DNA from: an uncultured Alphaproteobacteria bacterium
Lineage (GTDB): Bacteria; Pseudomonadota; Alphaproteobacteria; Rhizobiales; Ancalomicrobiaceae
Length of the DNA: 64,000 nucleotides
Direction: 5' to 3'
Assembly (NCBI GenBank): GCA_937864925.1
Contig: CALMFH010000064.1
Coordinates: forward strand, 1 to 64,000
The notes beneath the pieces were generated by a model. That model did no database searches and was not told the origin of the DNA. It saw only the letters and a program-made list of their open reading frames with translations. Positions within the stretch are counted from its first letter, which is position 1, and the number at the start of each line of letters is the position of its first letter. Positions 39,878 to 48,835 of the stretch are shown here, one piece after another. Both the position numbers and the translations under genes were made by a program.

Positions 39878-41083
39878 TCATGTCCCGGCGGCGAACTGTT
39901 TCGGCGCCGGCGAGATCGGCCGCGCCGAACCGGTACCGATCTCGAAGACGGCGAGACCGCGTTCGCAGGTGCCGTCGGTCTTGAAGCGGAAGAGGCCGGT
40001 CACCCCGAGGAAGCCGTTGCGCGACAGGAGCACGTCGTCGCGGAAGGGTCGCGCCCCGGCGTTGCGCACCAGACCGGCGGCGAGGAACACCGCTTCGTAA
40101 CCGAGCACGGCGAGCGGGCCCGGATCGGCGTTGGCGAAGCTCTGGCGATAGCGCGAGCGGAATCCGTCGATCCCGGCCGGATCGGCGCCGGGGAACCAGC
40201 CGCCGGTGAGGGCCGGCGAGGCGAAGGCGGCCGGATCGTTCCACCGGCCGGAGCCGAGGACCTTGACCCGGGTGCGGTCGAGACCGGCCGAGGTCATCGC
40301 CTGCACCACCTGCGCCGCGTTGGCGGCCGCGTCGGGGACGAAGACCGAATCGATCTGCGCCCCGAGCTTGGCGATCGCCGCTGCTTTGGTCTGCATGTCG
40401 ACCGGATCGCCCTTGTAGCGCTCAACCGCCATGGCGCGCACCCCGGCCTTGGCCGTCTGCTCGCGGAACGCCGCCTCGACGACGAGGCCATAGGCGTCGT
40501 CCGGGACGATCGCCGCCATCGACCGGCGATTCTGTGCCGCGGCGTAGCCGACGATGCGTTCGACGTCGGTCGCCGGCAGGAAGCCGATGAGATAGACGCC
40601 GCGGGTCGCCACCGAGGCGTCGGTGGTGAAGGTGACGACCGGCACCGCCGCTTGGCGCGCCGGACCGGCGGCACCGCGTGCCGCCACCGCGTTGAGCGGG
40701 CCGATGATCAACTGCGCCCCTTCGGCGATCGCCTGGGAAGCAGCCGCCTGACCGCCCTCGGTGGTGCCCTGGTCGTCCTTGACCAGGATCTGCACATCGG
40801 CGCCGGGGAAGTCCTTGAGCGCCAGTTCGGCCGCGTTGCGCAGCTGGGTGGCGATGGTCGCCGACTGCCCGCCCGCCGACTTCGGTAGCACGAGCGCCAC
40901 CTTGACCGAGCCGGTTCCGATCACGTCGCCGCTCGGCGTCTGGGCCGGCCCGGTGTCGACCAGGCCTCCGGCGAAGGATCCCCCGGTGGAGGTCGAGTTG
41001 CAGCCGGCGAGGAACAACGTCGCACCCATGGCGCCGAGGAGAGAGCGGCGGTCGGTGCCGAACGGGGGAAGGTCGCGGGTCAA
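39878..41083 (-). CDS. Penicillin-binding protein activator / LPPC-type lipoprotein
   Basis: A 401-residue lipoprotein with signal and lipobox ATLFLAGC (Cys about 28). The mature part is a periplasmic type I binding-protein fold (VALVLPKSAGGQSATIATQLRNAAELAL, part: VALVLPKSAGGQSA), with VAYKxxx-like YAAQNRRSMAAIVPDDAYG and LGSGRWNDPA. It resembles the LpoA/YraM class, which in gammaproteobacteria activates PBP1A. Function here is by analogy. Divergent from rsmI, with which it is usually neighboured. Confidence 0.85.
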   Translation of the reverse strand: MTRDLPPFGTDRRSLLGAMGATLFLAGCNSTSTGGSFAGGLVDTGPAQTPSGDVIGTGSVKVALVLPKSAGGQSATIATQLRNAAELALKDFPGADVQILVKDDQGTTEGGQAAASQAIAEGAQLIIGPLNAVAARGAAGPARQAAVPVVTFTTDASVATRGVYLIGFLPATDVERIVGYAAAQNRRSMAAIVPDDAYGLVVEAAFREQTAKAGVRAMAVERYKGDPVDMQTKAAAIAKLGAQIDSVFVPDAAANAAQVVQAMTSAGLDRTRVKVLGSGRWNDPAAFASPALTGGWFPGADPAGIDGFRSRYRQSFANADPGPLAVLGYEAVFLAAGLVRNAGARPFRDDVLLSRNGFLGVTGLFRFKTDGTCERGLAVFEIGTGSARPISPAPKQFAAGT

Positions 41084-41249
41084 GGGGAGGTCACCTTCTC
41101 GTAGGCCGAATTCCGGCGCGAGGTCCGGCCATGATCTTGGCCTCGCGCGGCTTTCCTGTCAAAACCGGTCGGGGACGGCCGCGACGGCGAGGCGCCGTCC
41201 CGTCGGGCCCGACGCGGGGGCTCGCCCGTCGATTCTCTCGGAAGGACCC

Positions 41250-42203
41250 ATGACGACACGAGACCGCCCCGCCGCGCCGCCCGAGAACCACGCCGGTGAA
41301 ACATCGACCCGCAGTTTCAGGGTGAATGCGGCGGAATTTCCGGCGCCGCGTCTCGTTCCCGGCCTCCACGTGGTCGCGACCCCGATCGGCCATCTCGGCG
41401 ATGTGACGCTACGAGCCCTCGAGACGCTCGCCGCCGCCGATCTGATCGCCTGCGAGGACACCCGCGTCACCCGTGTTCTCACCGATCGCTATGCCGTCCG
41501 CGCACCGCTCCTCTCCTACAACGACCACAACGCCGCCGAGCGCCGTCCACGTCTCCTGGAAATGCTGGCGGAGGGCCGGGCGGTGGTGCTGGTCTCGGAC
41601 GCCGGCACCCCCCTCGTCTCCGATCCCGGCTACAGACTGGTCGGCGAAGCGCTCGCCGCCGGCCATCGGGTGATCCCCGTCCCCGGCGCCTCGGCCATGC
41701 TCGCCGCCCTCGTCGCCTCGGGTCTACCCTCCGACGCCTTCCTCTTCGCCGGTTTCCTCGCCCCGAAGAGCGAAGCGCGGCGACATCGCATCGAGGAACT
41801 CGCCCGCGTACCGGCGACCCTGATCTTCTACGAGAGCCCGCATCGCCTCGCCGACTGCCTCGCCGACCTCGCTGCCGTGCTCGGCGACGCGCGGGCAGGC
41901 GTCGTCGCCCGCGAACTCACCAAACATTTCGAGGAGGTGGTGCGCGCGCCGCTCGGCGACCTCGCCCGGACCTTCGCCGCCCGCACGGTCAAGGGCGAGA
42001 TCGTCGTCCTCGTCGGTCCACCGGCCGAGGAGGTGACCGCGGCGACCGATGTCGATGCCATGTTGCGCGCCGCGCTCCGGCGCCAGCCGCCGGGTAGAGC
42101 CGTCGCCGAGGTGGCGCGGTTGACCGGTGCCGACCGCAAGGCGCTCTACGAACGTGCCCTGGCGCTGAAGGCCGAGATCACTTCGGACGGAGAGGGCCGG
42201 TGA
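41250..42203 (+). CDS. rsmI: 16S rRNA (cytidine-2'-O)-methyltransferase RsmI
   Basis: Methylates the ribose of C1402 in 16S rRNA. 317 residues with LHVVATPIGHLGDVTLRAL, IACEDTRVTRVL, LVSDAGTPLVSDPGYRL, IPVPGASAMLAALVASG and FYESPHRL, all standard for the tetrapyrrole-methylase fold. The first 35 residues are extra. ATG at 41250 with GGAAGG 4 bases upstream; yraN overlaps its stop. Confidence 0.96.
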   Translation: MTTRDRPAAPPENHAGETSTRSFRVNAAEFPAPRLVPGLHVVATPIGHLGDVTLRALETLAAADLIACEDTRVTRVLTDRYAVRAPLLSYNDHNAAERRPRLLEMLAEGRAVVLVSDAGTPLVSDPGYRLVGEALAAGHRVIPVPGASAMLAALVASGLPSDAFLFAGFLAPKSEARRHRIEELARVPATLIFYESPHRLADCLADLAAVLGDARAGVVARELTKHFEEVVRAPLGDLARTFAARTVKGEIVVLVGPPAEEVTAATDVDAMLRAALRRQPPGRAVAEVARLTGADRKALYERALALKAEITSDGEGR

Positions 42204-42607
42204 CCCGGGAACGCGGCCGAGACGAACGCCGCCGGGCCGAAAGCCTCGGTCTCACCGCCGAAACCCGCGCCGCCTGGGTCCTGCGCCTGAAACTCCATGT
42301 CGTCCTCGCTCACCGCTTCCGCTGTTCCTCCGGTGAGATCGATCTCGTCGCCCGCCGCGGCCGCACCCTGGTGTTCGTCGAGGTCAAGGCGCGCGACACT
42401 TTGGAGGCGGCGATCGAAGCGGTGACCCCGCGCGCCCGGGCCCGCATCCTCGCCGCGGCGGACATCTTCGTCGCCCGCCACCCCGCTCTGGCCGACTTCG
42501 ACCGTCGCTTCGACATCGTCGCGGTGGTGCCCGGCCGCTGGCCGCGCCATCTCGTCGATGCCTTCCGTGCCGACGATGGCGATCTACCGATCGTGAAGCA
42601 GCGATGA
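42200..42607 (+). CDS. yraN: UPF0102 family protein YraN
   Basis: A 135-residue member of the UPF0102 group with a predicted restriction-endonuclease-like core: [23 protein letters not shown] carries the E-x-D...E-x-K residues (GEIDLV and FVEVKAR). No function is proven. GTG start overlapping rsmI; the stop overlaps the reading frame before gshB. rsmI-yraN-gshB is a conserved order. Confidence 0.92.
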   Translation: MTRERGRDERRRAESLGLTAETRAAWVLRLKLHVVLAHRFRCSSGEIDLVARRGRTLVFVEVKARDTLEAAIEAVTPRARARILAAADIFVARHPALADFDRRFDIVAVVPGRWPRHLVDAFRADDGDLPIVKQR

Positions 42608-42678
42608 CCGGCCCGGCGTTGTCGCTCGCCCGCCCGCGCGCTAGAACGGACGGGCTCGTCACCGGAGGCCGCCCGCGC

Positions 42679-43626
42679 ATGTCGTTGAACATCGCCGTCC
42701 AGATGGACCACATCGCCTCGATCCGCATCGCCGGCGATTCGACCTTCGCCCTGCTGCTCGAAGCCCAGGCGCGCGGCCACCGCCTGCGCCACTACACCCC
42801 CGACCGACTGGCGCTGCGCGACGGTCGTGTCTTCGCCGCGGTCGAGGCCCTCGCGGTGAGAGACGTGGCCGGCGACCATTTCACCCTCGGCGCCGCCGAG
42901 CGCGTCGATCTCGCCTCCTTCGACGTCATCCTGCTGCGCCAGGATCCGCCCTTCGATCTCCACTACGTCACCACCACCCACCTGCTCGAGCGCATCCACC
43001 CGAAGACCCTGGTGGTCAACGATCCGGGCAGTGTCCGCGACGCGCCGGAGAAGATCTTCGTCACCGAATTCCCCGATCTGATGCCGCCGACCCTGATCTC
43101 GCGCGACCCGGACGAGATCCGCGCCTTCCGCGCCGAACACCGCGACATCGTCATGAAGCCGCTCTATGGCCACGGCGGTGCGGCGGTCTTCCGGGTACGA
43201 CCCGAAGACGAGAACTTCGGCTCGTTGATGGACATGTTCTCGTCCACCTGGCGCGAACCCTGGGTGATCCAGCGCTACCTGCCGGCGGTGCGCGACGGCG
43301 ACAAGCGCATCATCCTGGTCGACGGCGAGTTCGCCGGCGCGGTCAACCGCGTCCCGGCCGCCGACGACCTGCGCTCCAACATGGTGCGCGGCGGTCAGGC
43401 GGCGGCGACCGAGCTCTCTCCGCGCGAGCGCGAGATCTGCGAACGCATCGGCCCCGCCCTGCGCGATCGCGGCCTGATTCTCGTCGGCATCGACGTCATC
43501 GGCGACTTCCTCACCGAGATCAACGTCACCTCGCCGACCGGAATCCGTGCCATCCGTCGCCTCGGCGGGCCGGACATCGCGGCGCGCGTCTGGGACGTGA
43601 TCGAGGCCCGCGTCGGCCGGCGCTGA
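42679..43626 (+). CDS. gshB: Glutathione synthetase
   Basis: Joins gamma-glutamylcysteine and glycine with ATP. 315 residues. N-terminal [21 protein letters not shown] (part: [16 protein letters not shown]), ATP-grasp blocks [53 protein letters not shown] and [15 protein letters not shown] are all present. ATG at 42679 with GGAGG 10 bases upstream is preferred over the ATG at 42604, whose extra 25 residues look non-coding. Confidence 0.96.
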   Translation: MSLNIAVQMDHIASIRIAGDSTFALLLEAQARGHRLRHYTPDRLALRDGRVFAAVEALAVRDVAGDHFTLGAAERVDLASFDVILLRQDPPFDLHYVTTTHLLERIHPKTLVVNDPGSVRDAPEKIFVTEFPDLMPPTLISRDPDEIRAFRAEHRDIVMKPLYGHGGAAVFRVRPEDENFGSLMDMFSSTWREPWVIQRYLPAVRDGDKRIILVDGEFAGAVNRVPAADDLRSNMVRGGQAAATELSPREREICERIGPALRDRGLILVGIDVIGDFLTEINVTSPTGIRAIRRLGGPDIAARVWDVIEARVGRR

Positions 43627-43646
43627 CAGCCGAGGAGGCGACCTCG

Positions 43647-44591
43647 ATGACGACGCGACCCGGTCTCCGCCTCGTCGGCGCGACACTGGCGCTCCTCGCC
43701 GCCGCCGGCGGCGCCGAGGCCGCCGGCCGCCGCTTCGCCGTCGTCGTCCCGGTCGGCGGCAACCCCTTCTACGACGCCGTCGGCGACGGCTGCCGCGCCC
43801 GCGCCGCAGCGCTCGCCGAGACGACGTGCGTCCTCCTCGGCCCCGGCGGCGAGGAGAAACGGTCGCAGGGCGAGATCCTGCGCGATCTCGTCGCCGAGAA
43901 GATCGACGGCATCGCCGTCTCGCCCGCCCGCCTCGACGAGGTGACGCCGGTTCTCGCCGCTGCCGCTGCCGCCGGCATCCCGGTCGTCGCCTTCGATGCC
44001 GATGTGCCGCAGGCGTTGCGCCGCGCCTTCGTCGGCACCGACGCCCGCGACTTCGGCCGCGCCCTCGGCGCGTCGTTGCGGCGTTGGAAGCCCGCCGGCG
44101 GGCGTTACGCCGTCGTCACCGGCGACGCCACCGTCACCGCGCTCTCCGATCGTGTCGCCGGCGTCCGCGATGCTCTCGGCCCGAGTTGGACCGAGGTCGC
44201 CGGCTCGCCGGCGATCACCACCGGCGAGGTTCGCTCCGCCGCCGGCCTCGTCGACCGCCTGCTCCTCGACCACGCCGATCTCGACGCGGTGATCTCGGTC
44301 GGCGCCTGGCCGATGCTCGCCGAGGACACCTGGCGTGACCTCGCGATGCGTCACAAGGACCGCTTCGACCGCGCCCGGGTGGTGATCGTCGTCGCCGACG
44401 CCCTGCCGATCCAACGACGCCTGGTGCGCGACGGCCTCGGCCACGTCCTGGTCGGCCAACGCCCGGCCGACATGGGCGCCCGCCTCGCCGAGGTACTCGA
44501 TGCGCTCGCCAGCGGCCGGCGCGCTCCCGACATCGTCTACGTCGGCTTCGAGGTCCTCACCCGCCGCGACCTCGTCGCCCGGCCGGAGTGA
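43647..44591 (+). CDS. Orphan periplasmic sugar-type binding protein
   Basis: 314 residues with a signal peptide ending GGAEAAG (about 25) and a type I periplasmic binding fold of the RbsB class: FAVVVPVGGNPFYDAVGDGCR, DGIAVSPARLDEVTPVLAAA, PVVAFDADVP, VGTDARDFGRALG and a C-terminal GQRPADMGARLAEVLDAL. No permease or ATPase gene lies beside it, so it may serve a remote transporter or a receptor. GAGGAGG lies upstream. Ligand unknown. Confidence 0.88.
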   Translation: MTTRPGLRLVGATLALLAAAGGAEAAGRRFAVVVPVGGNPFYDAVGDGCRARAAALAETTCVLLGPGGEEKRSQGEILRDLVAEKIDGIAVSPARLDEVTPVLAAAAAAGIPVVAFDADVPQALRRAFVGTDARDFGRALGASLRRWKPAGGRYAVVTGDATVTALSDRVAGVRDALGPSWTEVAGSPAITTGEVRSAAGLVDRLLLDHADLDAVISVGAWPMLAEDTWRDLAMRHKDRFDRARVVIVVADALPIQRRLVRDGLGHVLVGQRPADMGARLAEVLDALASGRRAPDIVYVGFEVLTRRDLVARPE

Positions 44592-44658
44592 GCCGACGAA
44601 GCCGATCCGCCTTCGTTCTCGTGTCACAACCGTACACAACCGAAGCGCCGCGCCAGAG

Positions 44659-44687
44659 TTGCAATTGTTCCGGGAATGTTCTATGAA
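44659..44687 (+). promoter_or_regulatory. Predicted SOS promoter of comM
   Basis: TTGCAA and TATGAA with a 17-bp spacer, ending 47 bp before the ATG. The LexA site lies between and over these elements. Confidence 0.65.
44667..44681. promoter_or_regulatory. LexA (SOS) box, GTTC-N7-GTTC
   Basis: GTTCCGGGAATGTTC fits the alphaproteobacterial LexA direct repeat exactly. An overlapping dyad GTTC-TAT-GAAC (44678-44688) adds an inverted half. It occupies the spacer of the comM promoter, where binding would block RNA polymerase. Confidence 0.72.
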
Positions 44688-44734
44688 CATGAAAGGGACG
44701 ATACGGCGAGGCACGTGTCGGGGCGAGGCGGATC

Positions 44735-46267
44735 ATGGTCGCACGGGTCACCACGGTGGCATTCCAGGGGATCGAGGCGGTGCCGGTCGACGTGCAGGTG
44801 CAGATCACCTCCGGCAATCCCTACTTCGCCCTCGTCGGCCTGCCCGACAAGACGGTCGGCGAGAGCCGCGAGCGCATCCGCGCCGCCCTGCACGCCTCCG
44901 GCCTGGCCCTGCCGCAGCGCCGCATCACCGTCAATCTCGCCCCGGCCGATCTGCCCAAGGAGGGCAGCCACTACGATCTGCCGATCGCGTTGGCCATTCT
45001 CGCCGCGATCGGCGCCATGCCCGGCGACCAGCTGATGGACTGGGTGGCACTCGGCGAACTGTCGCTCGACGGCACCATCGCCCCCGTCGCCGGGGTGCTG
45101 CCCGCCGCGATCGGCGCCTCGGCGATGGACAAGGGCCTGATCTGCCCGGCCGAGTCCGGGTCCGAGGCCGCCTGGGCCAGCCCCGATCTCGCCATCGTCG
45201 CCGGGCGCAGCCTCGTCCAGCTCGCCAATCACTTCAAGGGCACCCAGGTGATCTCGCGGCCGGAGCCGAAGATCCGTGAAGCCACGGCGGCGCTCCCCGA
45301 TCTCGCCGACGTCAAGGGTCAGGAGACCGCCAAACGCGCCCTCGAGATCGCCGCTGCCGGTGGCCACAATCTCCTGATGGTCGGCCCGCCCGGCTCCGGC
45401 AAGTCGATGTTGGCGAGCCGCCTGCCGTCGATCCTGCCGCCGCTCGCCCCCCGCGAGCTGCTCGAAGTGTCGATGATCGCCTCGATCGCCGGTGAACTCG
45501 CCGACGGCCGCCTCTCCGACCGCCGGCCCTTCCGTGCCCCCCACCACTCCGCCTCGATGGCGGCGCTGGTCGGCGGCGGTCTGCGCGCCCGTCCCGGCGA
45601 AGTGTCGCTCGCCCACAACGGCGTGCTCTTCCTCGACGAATTGCCCGAGTTCAATCCGCAGGTGCTCGACAGTCTGCGCCAGCCGCTCGAGTCCGGCGAG
45701 GTGGTCATCGCCCGCGCCAATCACCGGGTGAGCTATCTCGCTCGCATCCAGCTCGTCGCCGCGATGAATCCCTGCCGCTGTGGCCATGCCGGGGATCCCG
45801 GATACACCTGCCGACGTGGGTCGCGCTGCGCCGCCGACTATCAGGAACGCATCTCCGGTCCGTTGCTCGACCGTATCGACCTGCGTGTCGAGGTCGCCGC
45901 CGTCACCGCCGCCGATCTCGTCCTACCGCCGCCGTCGGAAGGCTCACGTGACGTCGCCGCGCGCGTCGCCGCCGCGCGTGCCCGTCAGAGCGCCCGCTTC
46001 GCCGGTCTCGGCCTCGACCGGGTCCGCACCAACGCCGACATGTCGGCTTCGCTGGTCGACGAGATCGTCCGCCCCGATCGCGCCGGTGCGGCGCTGCTGA
46101 GCGATGCCGCCGACAAACTACGTCTCTCCGCCCGCGCCTATCATCGCGTCCTCAAGGTGGCGCGCACCCTCGCCGACCTCGACGGTACCGACCATGTCGG
46201 CCGCATCCACCTCGCCGAGGCGCTGAGCTATCGCAGCTGCGGCAACCGCCTGGCGATGGCGGCGTGA
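44735..46267 (+). CDS. comM: YifB/ComM family AAA+ ATPase (Mg-chelatase-like)
   Basis: Hexameric helicase-like ATPase; ComM promotes branch migration during natural transformation, and its role in other bacteria is open. 510 residues: N-terminal Lon-like domain (VDVQVQITSGNPYFALVGLPD), Walker A MVGPPGSGKSMLASRLP, RPFRAPHHSASMAALVGGG, sensor AMNPCRCGHAG with a zinc-type Cys cluster (CRCGH, YTCRRGSRC), and RAYHRVLKVARTLADL. It follows a LexA-box promoter, so expression in DNA damage is likely. Confidence 0.95.
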   Translation: MVARVTTVAFQGIEAVPVDVQVQITSGNPYFALVGLPDKTVGESRERIRAALHASGLALPQRRITVNLAPADLPKEGSHYDLPIALAILAAIGAMPGDQLMDWVALGELSLDGTIAPVAGVLPAAIGASAMDKGLICPAESGSEAAWASPDLAIVAGRSLVQLANHFKGTQVISRPEPKIREATAALPDLADVKGQETAKRALEIAAAGGHNLLMVGPPGSGKSMLASRLPSILPPLAPRELLEVSMIASIAGELADGRLSDRRPFRAPHHSASMAALVGGGLRARPGEVSLAHNGVLFLDELPEFNPQVLDSLRQPLESGEVVIARANHRVSYLARIQLVAAMNPCRCGHAGDPGYTCRRGSRCAADYQERISGPLLDRIDLRVEVAAVTAADLVLPPPSEGSRDVAARVAAARARQSARFAGLGLDRVRTNADMSASLVDEIVRPDRAGAALLSDAADKLRLSARAYHRVLKVARTLADLDGTDHVGRIHLAEALSYRSCGNRLAMAA

Positions 46268-46268
46268 C

Positions 46269-46295
46269 GCCATCGATCCTTCGAAAGGATCGATG
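46269..46295 (+). terminator. Perfect hairpin after comM
   Basis: CCATCGATCCTT and AAGGATCGATGG, a 12-bp perfect stem with a 3-base loop, 1 bp past the comM stop. No T-run follows. The rest of the 370-bp gap to the histidine kinase is open in one frame but not protein-like. Confidence 0.6.
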
Positions 46296-46637
46296 GTGGG
46301 CCATACACGGATTTCTCGTGCCTCCGATGTCGATGAGACATTCGCGGGTCCGCGCCGCTCGGACGCGTCGGCGTCCCCGAGCGGCGGCCCGAGGTGGCGC
46401 CTTCCGTCACCGGCGGGCAGTGCCGCGGCGCCCGGACAGGGTCGAGTGGGTACCACTCGACCGGAACACCCGGCGGCGGTCCGCCGGTCGGTGGGACCGT
46501 CGTCCGATCGCCGGCCCGTCAAGCCTTTCGCAACTCCGATCGCCTATCGTCGGCATCACGGCGGGTCGAGCTCGACTCGTCTGCGGCGCCGCCTTCGCCC
46601 CTCCGGGCCGAGACGCGGGTGCCGATCGGGAGCGGGT

Positions 46638-48617
46638 ATGCGCGGCGACACGACCGATCGTCCGACCGACGATCGTCGCGACGGACGGGACCGTGGTTCG
46701 GCCGGATCCGATCGATCCGGCCGGGGCGGCGAAGTCGCGTCCGCGTCGCCGAACACCGTCGCGATCGAGGCGCCCGCGCCGCCGAGCGTCGACACCGACA
46801 CCCCCGCCCCGGCGCAGGGCGAGCGACCGCCGTCAAGCCGCCGCCCGGCGGGTCCGCCGACCCGCGGCGACGCCCTGCTCCTCGGCTTCGCGGTTCTCGC
46901 CGCCGCGGCCATGGCCTCCGGCGCTCCTCATGGCGCCACCCTCGCCCTCGCCCTGACCCTCGCCATCGTCGTCCTCGCCGTCCTGCGCTTCCTTCCCGCC
47001 GCCGAATCGATCGAAGAGGCGGAAGGCGCGGTCGATGTCGAGGCGGTCCTCGCCGCCCGCGACCGTGCCGAGGCCGAGAGCGCTGCCAGATCACGCCTTC
47101 TCGCCACCGCCGGTCACGAGATCCGTACCCCCCTCCACGGCATCGTCGGCATGGCCGACCTCCTCGCCGACACCGCGCTTTCCGCCGAGCAGGCCGCCTA
47201 TGTCCGGGCGGTACGCACTTCCGGCACCGCCCTCCTCGGTCTCGTCGACGACGTCCTCGATCTCGCTCGCTTCGAAGCCGGGCGTCTGGCGGTCGCTCCC
47301 GAGCCGATCGATCTGGCCGCCCTGGTCGAGGACGTGGTCGAACTGATGGCTCCGCGCGCCCATGGCAAGGGGTTGGAACTCGCGTCGATCGTCGCCCCTG
47401 GCCTACCCGTCCGGGTCGAGGCCGATCCGATCCTCCTGCGACAGGTGCTGATCAATCTCGCCGGCAATGCGGTGAAATACACCGAGCGCGGCGGTGTCGC
47501 CGTCGAGGTCGAGCCCGCCGCCGGTCCCGAGAGTGCCGGCCGCATCGCCTTCCGCGTCCGCGACACCGGCATCGGGATCGCGGCGCAGGATGCCGAACGC
47601 ATCTTCGCCGAGTTCGAGCGCGCCACGCCCGGCGAGGCCGGCCGCGGTGGCGGTACCGGTCTCGGTCTGGCCATCGCCCGATCGATCGTCCGCCGCATGG
47701 GCGGAGACCTGCGCCTCGACAGTCGGCCGCGTCAGGGCTCGGTGTTCTGCTTCGATCTCTACCTGCGCCCCGTCGAGGCCAAGGCGCCGCCGGTCGCCCC
47801 GCTCGCCGGTCGGCGCATCGCCGTGGTGTCCGACGGCGTGGTCGAACCGCCGTTGCTGGTCCGCCGCCTCCATGCCCTCGGCGCCGAGACCGTGCAGGTC
47901 GGCGATCCGGCCGCGCTCGATCCCACCGAGCGCTTCGACGTCGTGCTGATCGACGGCGACGATCGTGCCGCCGACCGCCTCGCGGCGCTGCGTGCCATCG
48001 CGCGACACCCGGCTCCGGCGGTGGTGCTGGTCACCCCGACCGACCGCGCTCGCCTCGCCGAATGGCGCCGCGCCGGCTTCGCCGGTCATCTGGTCAAGCC
48101 GGTGCGGGCCGCATCGCTGGCGCGAGTGGTCGCCGCTGTCGGCTCCGGCGAAGGCCTCGACGAACCCGCCCCCTCCGGCATCGTCGCCCGCATCTCGTCC
48201 GGCGGGGGCCTCGATCTGCTGCTCGCCGACGACAATGAGATCAATGCCCTCCTCGGCCGGGCCCTGTTGGAGAACCTCGGCCATCGCGTCACCGTCGTCG
48301 CCGACGGTGCTGCCGCGGTGGCGGCGGTCACCGAGGCGCGCGATCGTGGCCGGCCCTTCGCCGGGGTGTTGATGGATCTCCACATGCCCGGCATGGACGG
48401 GTTCGCGGCCATCGGTGCGCTGCGTCGAGCCGAGATCGGCGACGACCACCGGGTCGGCATCGTCGCGCTCACCGCCGACGGCACCGCCGCCGCGGCGATG
48501 CGGGCACGCGCCGCCGGTGCCGATGCCGTGCTGATCAAACCGATCGAGCGGGACCGCCTCGCCGGCGTCCTCGCCGGTTTCGCCGCGCCGGCCGACCGCG
48601 CCACCGGCGCCCGATAG
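46638..48617 (+). CDS. Membrane hybrid histidine kinase with two receiver domains
   Basis: 659 residues. A disordered N-terminus (1-75) leads to two membrane spans (about 79-96 and 100-119), a short coiled linker, the HisKA site LATAGHEIRTPLHGIVGM (His about 160), and an HATPase with LINLAGNAVKYT, RDTGIGI and GTGLGLAIA. A divergent receiver (about 405-520: IAVVSDG, VLIDGDD, HLVKPV) precedes a canonical one (about 535-650: LLADDNEINA, MDLHMPGMDG, LIKPIE). There is no periplasmic sensor domain, so the signal is likely membrane-based or cytoplasmic. ATG at 46638 has GGGAG upstream. Confidence 0.9.
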   Translation: MRGDTTDRPTDDRRDGRDRGSAGSDRSGRGGEVASASPNTVAIEAPAPPSVDTDTPAPAQGERPPSSRRPAGPPTRGDALLLGFAVLAAAAMASGAPHGATLALALTLAIVVLAVLRFLPAAESIEEAEGAVDVEAVLAARDRAEAESAARSRLLATAGHEIRTPLHGIVGMADLLADTALSAEQAAYVRAVRTSGTALLGLVDDVLDLARFEAGRLAVAPEPIDLAALVEDVVELMAPRAHGKGLELASIVAPGLPVRVEADPILLRQVLINLAGNAVKYTERGGVAVEVEPAAGPESAGRIAFRVRDTGIGIAAQDAERIFAEFERATPGEAGRGGGTGLGLAIARSIVRRMGGDLRLDSRPRQGSVFCFDLYLRPVEAKAPPVAPLAGRRIAVVSDGVVEPPLLVRRLHALGAETVQVGDPAALDPTERFDVVLIDGDDRAADRLAALRAIARHPAPAVVLVTPTDRARLAEWRRAGFAGHLVKPVRAASLARVVAAVGSGEGLDEPAPSGIVARISSGGGLDLLLADDNEINALLGRALLENLGHRVTVVADGAAAVAAVTEARDRGRPFAGVLMDLHMPGMDGFAAIGALRRAEIGDDHRVGIVALTADGTAAAAMRARAAGADAVLIKPIERDRLAGVLAGFAAPADRATGAR

Positions 48618-48835
48618 GAGAGCCATCGATCCGTTCGGCTCCCGAAGGATCCAACCGACCCGCCACGGTGGCGACGATTCCGCGGCGGCGTCATGCTATC
48701 GTCATCGCTCCGTCACCGCGCCGTCGCCCGGCCATGTCCGATATCGGGTCGGTCCGACGACACGGATTCCCGCGGCCTCGCGTCGACGACGGGTCGGTCG
48801 TCCCGGACACCGGTTCTTCGACGACGAGGTCCCCG

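Noticed and set aside
45940-45955. CACGTG core in comM resembling parS
   Set aside because: Only about 9 of 16 bases match; the flanking TTT/AAA arms are missing.
46293-46637. N-terminal extension of the histidine kinase
   Set aside because: The frame is open but the 115 residues are Arg/Ser/Pro-rich noise and begin in the comM hairpin; the ATG at 46638 has a good ribosome site.
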